The notes beneath the pieces were generated by a model, which searched no databases, was not told where the DNA came from, and worked only from the letters and a program-made list of their open reading frames with translations. A DNA stretch of 64,000 nucleotides, taken from Thermococcus siculi (GTDB lineage Archaea; Methanobacteriota_B; Thermococci; Thermococcales; Thermococcaceae). Shown here one piece after another: positions 60,939 to 64,000 of this stretch (within the stretch, counting starts at the first letter, position 1; the number at the start of each line of letters is the position of its first letter). The DNA lies in contig NZ_CP015103.1 of assembly GCF_002214505.1 (NCBI RefSeq), positions 1,240,001 through 1,304,000 on the forward strand. The letters run 5' to 3'. Made by a program: the position numbers and the translations under genes.

Positions 60939-61930
60939 CCTTTCATTATCTCCATCAGCTTCCTGCTCAGCCTCAGGTGGAAGCCGAACTCGTGGTAAAC
61001 GCGGTTCTCCACCGGGAAGACCAGCTTAAGCTCGTTGAGTCCCTGTTTTCCGCCAAACTCTCCAAAGATAGTTATCCCGTTCACCTCGATGACGCCGAAG
61101 ACGGCCGCCAGGTTGAACAGCAGCGTCCTGAGCTGGTAGGCGCTGACGTTGTGCCGGCCCAGATTTTCCCTCGGGTACTTGAACAGGAAGTACTCCAGAC
61201 CCTCCATCTCAGCTACGTCCGTAATTGCTATGTCCGCCGTGAGGAATATGAGGAGCGTCGGCGTCATCCTGTCGTAGCGCTTCAGGCTCTTAACTATTAT
61301 CTCGTCGTTGTTGTGGGCCTCCTCCTTCACGCTCTCCGCTATGATTATCCTGCTCTTGAGGGCCTCGAACTCCTTTAGGGCTATGTAGGCCGCCTTCCTG
61401 CTCTTCTTAGTCCTCCTGTTGCTGAACTCTCTCAGGAGAGAGGCGTTTCTCACTTCCCGCTTCATCTCCTCCAGCTGCTTGCTCCTGTACTTGTAGTTCA
61501 TCGCGTTTTCAATCTCCTTCTTGACGCCTTCAGCAACGACTATCTGATAACCGTCGAGGGGCCGGAAGGAGGATATGAAGCGGTGGTAGAAGAGGTTTGT
61601 GTCCGGGGCGAAGACGACACCCTTCTTGAGCCTTTCGTAAAGCTCCAGCGTTTGGATGAACTCGTCTATGTTGTCGTAGCGTATTATGCCCGATGAGATG
61701 AAAGCCTCGTAGAAGTCCGTGTAAGTCGGCAGTTCGTTTGAGAGGTATTCCGGAACTTTCTCGTTGAACTCCCGCCTATCTACGATCACATTAACGCGAT
61801 AGCCGGTATCGATGGGCTTCGCCTTCAGGAGCTGCAGCCCGTATAGCGGGTAGCTCACCCTTATCTCAGGGAGGAGGTTGAGCAGTATCTGGAGCTCAGG
61901 CTTCTCTATTATCTCACTGGTGCCCCTCAT
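60935..61930 (-). CDS. PIN-domain nuclease-like protein, partner of a CARF-like sensor
   Basis: A 331-residue protein. Residues about 1-110 are an unknown N-terminal region. A PIN-type fold follows: GVVFAPDTNLFYHRF (first Asp), IVVAEGVKKEIENAMNYKY (Glu), a basic helical insertion (SKQLEEMKREVRNASLLREF), RIIIAESVKEEAHNNDEIIVKSLKRY, and LLIFLTADIAITDVAEMEGLEYFLF (further acids). A C-terminal domain of about 80 residues is unassigned. ATG 61930 follows GGTGATG and overlaps the CARF-like gene by 17 bp. An RNase role is inferred from the acids. Confidence 0.65.
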   Translation of the reverse strand: MRGTSEIIEKPELQILLNLLPEIRVSYPLYGLQLLKAKPIDTGYRVNVIVDRREFNEKVPEYLSNELPTYTDFYEAFISSGIIRYDNIDEFIQTLELYERLKKGVVFAPDTNLFYHRFISSFRPLDGYQIVVAEGVKKEIENAMNYKYRSKQLEEMKREVRNASLLREFSNRRTKKSRKAAYIALKEFEALKSRIIIAESVKEEAHNNDEIIVKSLKRYDRMTPTLLIFLTADIAITDVAEMEGLEYFLFKYPRENLGRHNVSAYQLRTLLFNLAAVFGVIEVNGITIFGEFGGKQGLNELKLVFPVENRVYHEFGFHLRLSRKLMEIMKG

Positions 61931-62399
61931 CCTCATCACCTAGGAAGTTCTTTATCGGCTGCATGTGTGTTGGTATCATCATGTACGGCCTGTCCGGAAA
62001 GTCGAGGTCGAGAAGTCCCATGTAGACGATGAAAGATACCGGAAACTTCCTTATCTGGACTATGGCCGCTGCCACGAGAGCCTTCCTCCCGGAGGTTATG
62101 TCGAGGCCCATCCTGTAGCCCTCCCTTTCGAGCTTTGAGAAGAGCTCCCTGAACTTCCTGTCGGCCACAAAGAAGCCGTAGTCGGGGACTATCTTGGTCT
62201 CTATTGTGGGATGGAGATTGTATGCCTCCGAGATGGCCTCAAGGGCTTTAACAACCTTCGGCAGGTTCTCTCTGTAGCGCTCCTCCGTGAAGACGTATAT
62301 CCTATCGGCTTTCTTTCCCATCGTGAGGAGCTTGTAGTAGGTGTTAACGACCGCCCAGGGTGAGCGGCCGAGGAGCGTTATGTACGCAATCTTCACCAT
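61914..62399 (-). CDS. CARF-like sensor domain protein
   Basis: A 161-residue Rossmann-like protein close in size and pattern to a lone CARF domain. VKIAYITLLGRSPWAVVNTYYKLLTMGKKADRIYVFTEERY matches the first strand, loop and helix, where CARF proteins read T-x-G-x-x-P. EGYRMGLDITSGRKALVAAAIVQIRKF matches the D-x-T-G-G-x-K motif of the ligand-binding loop. It sits between a four-helix membrane protein and a PIN-type protein, sharing ATGGTGA with the former. Ligand, if any (cyclic oligoadenylate or other), is unknown. Confidence 0.62.
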   Translation of the reverse strand: MVKIAYITLLGRSPWAVVNTYYKLLTMGKKADRIYVFTEERYRENLPKVVKALEAISEAYNLHPTIETKIVPDYGFFVADRKFRELFSKLEREGYRMGLDITSGRKALVAAAIVQIRKFPVSFIVYMGLLDLDFPDRPYMMIPTHMQPIKNFLGDEDEGHQ

Positions 62400-62848
62400 G
62401 CCACACTCCCCCAGAGGTAGGCGATTACCCAGTAAACGAGGGCCAGCACGAAAGGAGAAGCGCGTATTTTGTCCTCCGTCACTTTGTAAGCCACCGCAAA
62501 GGGAACTGCGGCCAGGAAGAAGTACTCCAGTCCGTAGGTCTCGTGGAGGCCGATCTTTCCTGCCACGAACAGGAGGAGGAGCGCCGCTATCATTCCGACT
62601 GGAACTGCGAGAACGGTGAACATGAGGCTATCGGCGGCTTTCTGGGACTTCCTCTCGGGGATAAGGATTATCCAGAAGAGGAAACTCAGAACGAGGAAGT
62701 GGAGGAGCAGTCTCCAGAATTCGACTTCAAGGCCCGGCTCGCCTCTCGCTGGGAGGTAGTAGAACCACGCGGCACCGAAGGCGTAGACAAGGGTCATTAT
62801 GATGGATATCCCCCACTTCATCTGAGAGGGGGTGACGTTCTCTTTCAT
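62393..62848 (-). CDS. Four-helix membrane protein of the CARF-PIN operon
   Basis: A 151-residue protein with four clear transmembrane segments (IIMTLVYAFGAAWFYYLP, LLLHFLVLSFLFWIILIP, LMFTVLAVPVGMIAALLLLFVA, EYFFLAAVPFAVAYKV plus SPFVLALVYWVIAYLWGS) and a short basic loop. Its stop overlaps the CARF-like ATG. ATG 62848 is preferred, seven bases after GGTG. No enzyme motif. It could anchor the sensor or be the effector. Confidence 0.68.
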   Translation of the reverse strand: MKENVTPSQMKWGISIIMTLVYAFGAAWFYYLPARGEPGLEVEFWRLLLHFLVLSFLFWIILIPERKSQKAADSLMFTVLAVPVGMIAALLLLFVAGKIGLHETYGLEYFFLAAVPFAVAYKVTEDKIRASPFVLALVYWVIAYLWGSVAW

Positions 62849-62860
62849 GGTCATGCACCG

Positions 62861-63322
62861 TTAATCAATTAGTACCATCCCGTACAAAACGCTTTCGGAG
62901 AAGTCGATTTCCACGAGCTTTCCAATCTCTATGCCGACGGCATCTATGCTGGGCCTGACTTTCGTGGGGAACCTGCAGGCCTCACCGCGCTCGAAGGGAC
63001 AGTCATCGCAGAGATTGCAGTTGCCCGGAAAGAGGGCCATCACATAGAGATTTCCCTGCTTAAAAAGCTCCGCTTCCTTTTCCAGAAGCCACAGGAGGAC
63101 CTTTCTCTTCTCCGCCTCAAAGTCCTCCATATCAACCTCGAATTTCACGAGAAGGGCCTTTTTGAAGGATTTGACCCATTCCCTGGCCTCGCGCCAGTCT
63201 GGAGCGTGAGGAGGACAGCCCGGCCTCTTCCCGTACATTGGACAGGCGCGGCACTTCCACACCGGCCTCGGCGAGACGGTTATTCTCTCAGCCGGAATTT
63301 TCTTCTCCCACACCACGCGCAT
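62861..63322 (-). CDS. DUF2284 metal-binding protein
   Basis: A 153-residue cysteine-rich protein. CRACPMYGKRPGCPPHAPDW and NCNLCDDCPFERGEACRFP provide about eight cysteines, probably for one or two iron-sulfur clusters. Strands KALLVKFEVDMEDFEAE and LYVMALFPGNC lie between. The next gene's ATG is 12 bases past its stop (12 bp spacing), so it leads the operon. A promoter (cgttttaacc, about 63350-63360) is upstream. Role unknown. Confidence 0.82.
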   Translation of the reverse strand: MRVVWEKKIPAERITVSPRPVWKCRACPMYGKRPGCPPHAPDWREAREWVKSFKKALLVKFEVDMEDFEAEKRKVLLWLLEKEAELFKQGNLYVMALFPGNCNLCDDCPFERGEACRFPTKVRPSIDAVGIEIGKLVEIDFSESVLYGMVLID

Positions 63323-63366
63323 ATTGGCCACAGAAAAGAGTAGGAGAAAAGGGTTAAAACGTTTCC

Positions 63367-64000
63367 TCAGTCCATCAGCCTGCCGCCGTTAACGTCTATG
63401 ACCTCCCCGGTTATATGGTCGTTCTCTAGGAGGAAGATAACCGCGTGGGCGATCTCCTCCGGCTTCGCTATCTCCCCCGTCAGCGAGAGGGAGCGGAGCT
63501 TCTCCTTTATCTCCGGGCTTATAAGTTCCGTATCGACAGGGCCGGGAGCGACCGCGTTCACGAGTATATCCGGGGCGAGGTGCCTGGCTAGGTTGAATGT
63601 CAGCGCTATCAGTCCTCCCTTTGATGCCGCGTAGTGCGGTCCGACAGTTCCGCCATCCTTGCCCGCTATCGAGGCTATGTTCACTATCTTGCCCTTCTTC
63701 ATATATCTTAGAACTTCCTGCGTGACGATGAAGGCTCCCTTGAGGTTTACCCCAATGACCGCGTCCCAGTCCTCATCGGTAACGTCCATCGGCTTCAGGG
63801 CTTTTCCGAGTATCCCGGCGTTGTTGACGAGGATATCTATCCGACCGAAATGGTCGACAACCTTCTCGACCATCTTCCTGACCTCTTCCCGGTTCCTCAC
63901 GTCCGCCTTCACCGTTATCGCATCAACGCCGTACGAGCGGCAGAGCTTGGCGGTTTCTTTCGCCTTCTCCTCGCTGTGGGCGTAGTTTATGGCGACGTTT
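63367..64000 (-). CDS. Short-chain dehydrogenase/reductase (partial, N-terminus off the window)
   Basis: NAD(P)-dependent SDR with its first residues beyond base 64000. The visible 211 codons begin NVAINYAHSEEKAKETAKLCRSYGVDAITVKADVR. Catalytic parts are NNAGIL (structural Asn), IVNIASIAGK (Ser) and YAASKGG (Tyr-x-x-x-Lys). PGPVDTEL is the substrate-binding loop. It resembles 3-oxoacyl-ACP reductase or glucose 1-dehydrogenase-like enzymes, and the substrate is open. Confidence 0.92.
   Translation of the reverse strand, partial: NVAINYAHSEEKAKETAKLCRSYGVDAITVKADVRNREEVRKMVEKVVDHFGRIDILVNNAGILGKALKPMDVTDEDWDAVIGVNLKGAFIVTQEVLRYMKKGKIVNIASIAGKDGGTVGPHYAASKGGLIALTFNLARHLAPDILVNAVAPGPVDTELISPEIKEKLRSLSLTGEIAKPEEIAHAVIFLLENDHITGEVIDVNGGRLMD

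Overview
The window looks like a chromosomal segment of a hyperthermophilic euryarchaeon of the order Thermococcales, most likely a Thermococcus. Protein content supports this: archaeal GatD, Pus10, RpoF, RpoP, L21e, L37Ae, aIF5A, prefoldin beta, Pcc1, a Brix protein, TIP49, endonuclease Q with a PCNA-binding tail, a Thermococcales-type S-layer protein, a tungsten aldehyde oxidoreductase and a CGP-CTERM-like surface protein. Most genes have a TATA box about 25 bp before a leaderless start, or a GGTG/GGAGG Shine-Dalgarno. Gene density is high, with many short overlaps. I found no rRNA, tRNA, insertion sequence or CRISPR array.

Layout. 1-7.4 kb holds information processing: partial gatD, an HTH/Zn-ribbon regulator, pus10, L21e-rpoF-DUF655-ksgA, then a diiron protein divergent from a radical SAM enzyme. 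7.4-16 kb is mainly cell surface: a secreted protein, the S-layer gene with a strong promoter, AmrS, and a deacetylase-glycosyltransferase-flippase operon, then thiL. 16-31 kb holds galT, endonuclease Q, a CLC channel, a beta-helix surface protein, an antiporter with a CBS partner, agmatinase beside aIF5A, a transporter, nep1 and a dehydrogenase.

31-36.4 kb is an accessory patch: two AAA ATPases of different families flank a frameshifted gene, and one ATPase promoter carries four palindromes spaced exactly 32 bp. 36.4-48.5 kb is metabolic (argF, two DUF996 paralogues, thyX, HIT, a cation exchanger, apgM, a uracil-DNA glycosylase-like gene, a CobT-like gene, and an aldo-keto reductase with a WOR-type oxidoreductase). 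48.4-54.4 kb mixes broken surface-protein genes, tRNA-binding and TPR proteins, a DHH phosphoesterase and a HEPN/MNT pair. 54.4-58.6 kb is the conserved L37Ae-RpoP-Brix-Pcc1-prefoldin-DUF3194 block, then queE and a C/D box sRNA. 58.6-64 kb has TIP49 and a compact operon: DUF2284, a four-helix membrane protein, a CARF-like sensor and a PIN-type nuclease.

Main points for follow-up are the 32-bp phased palindromes (33759-33874), the membrane/CARF-like/PIN operon (60935-62848), three genes broken at short simple repeats (34665, 48583, 52158), a C/D sRNA with its own promoter (58508-58564), and an attenuator-like structured intergenic region (56640-56835). All functions are assigned by reading motifs; no database search was run.
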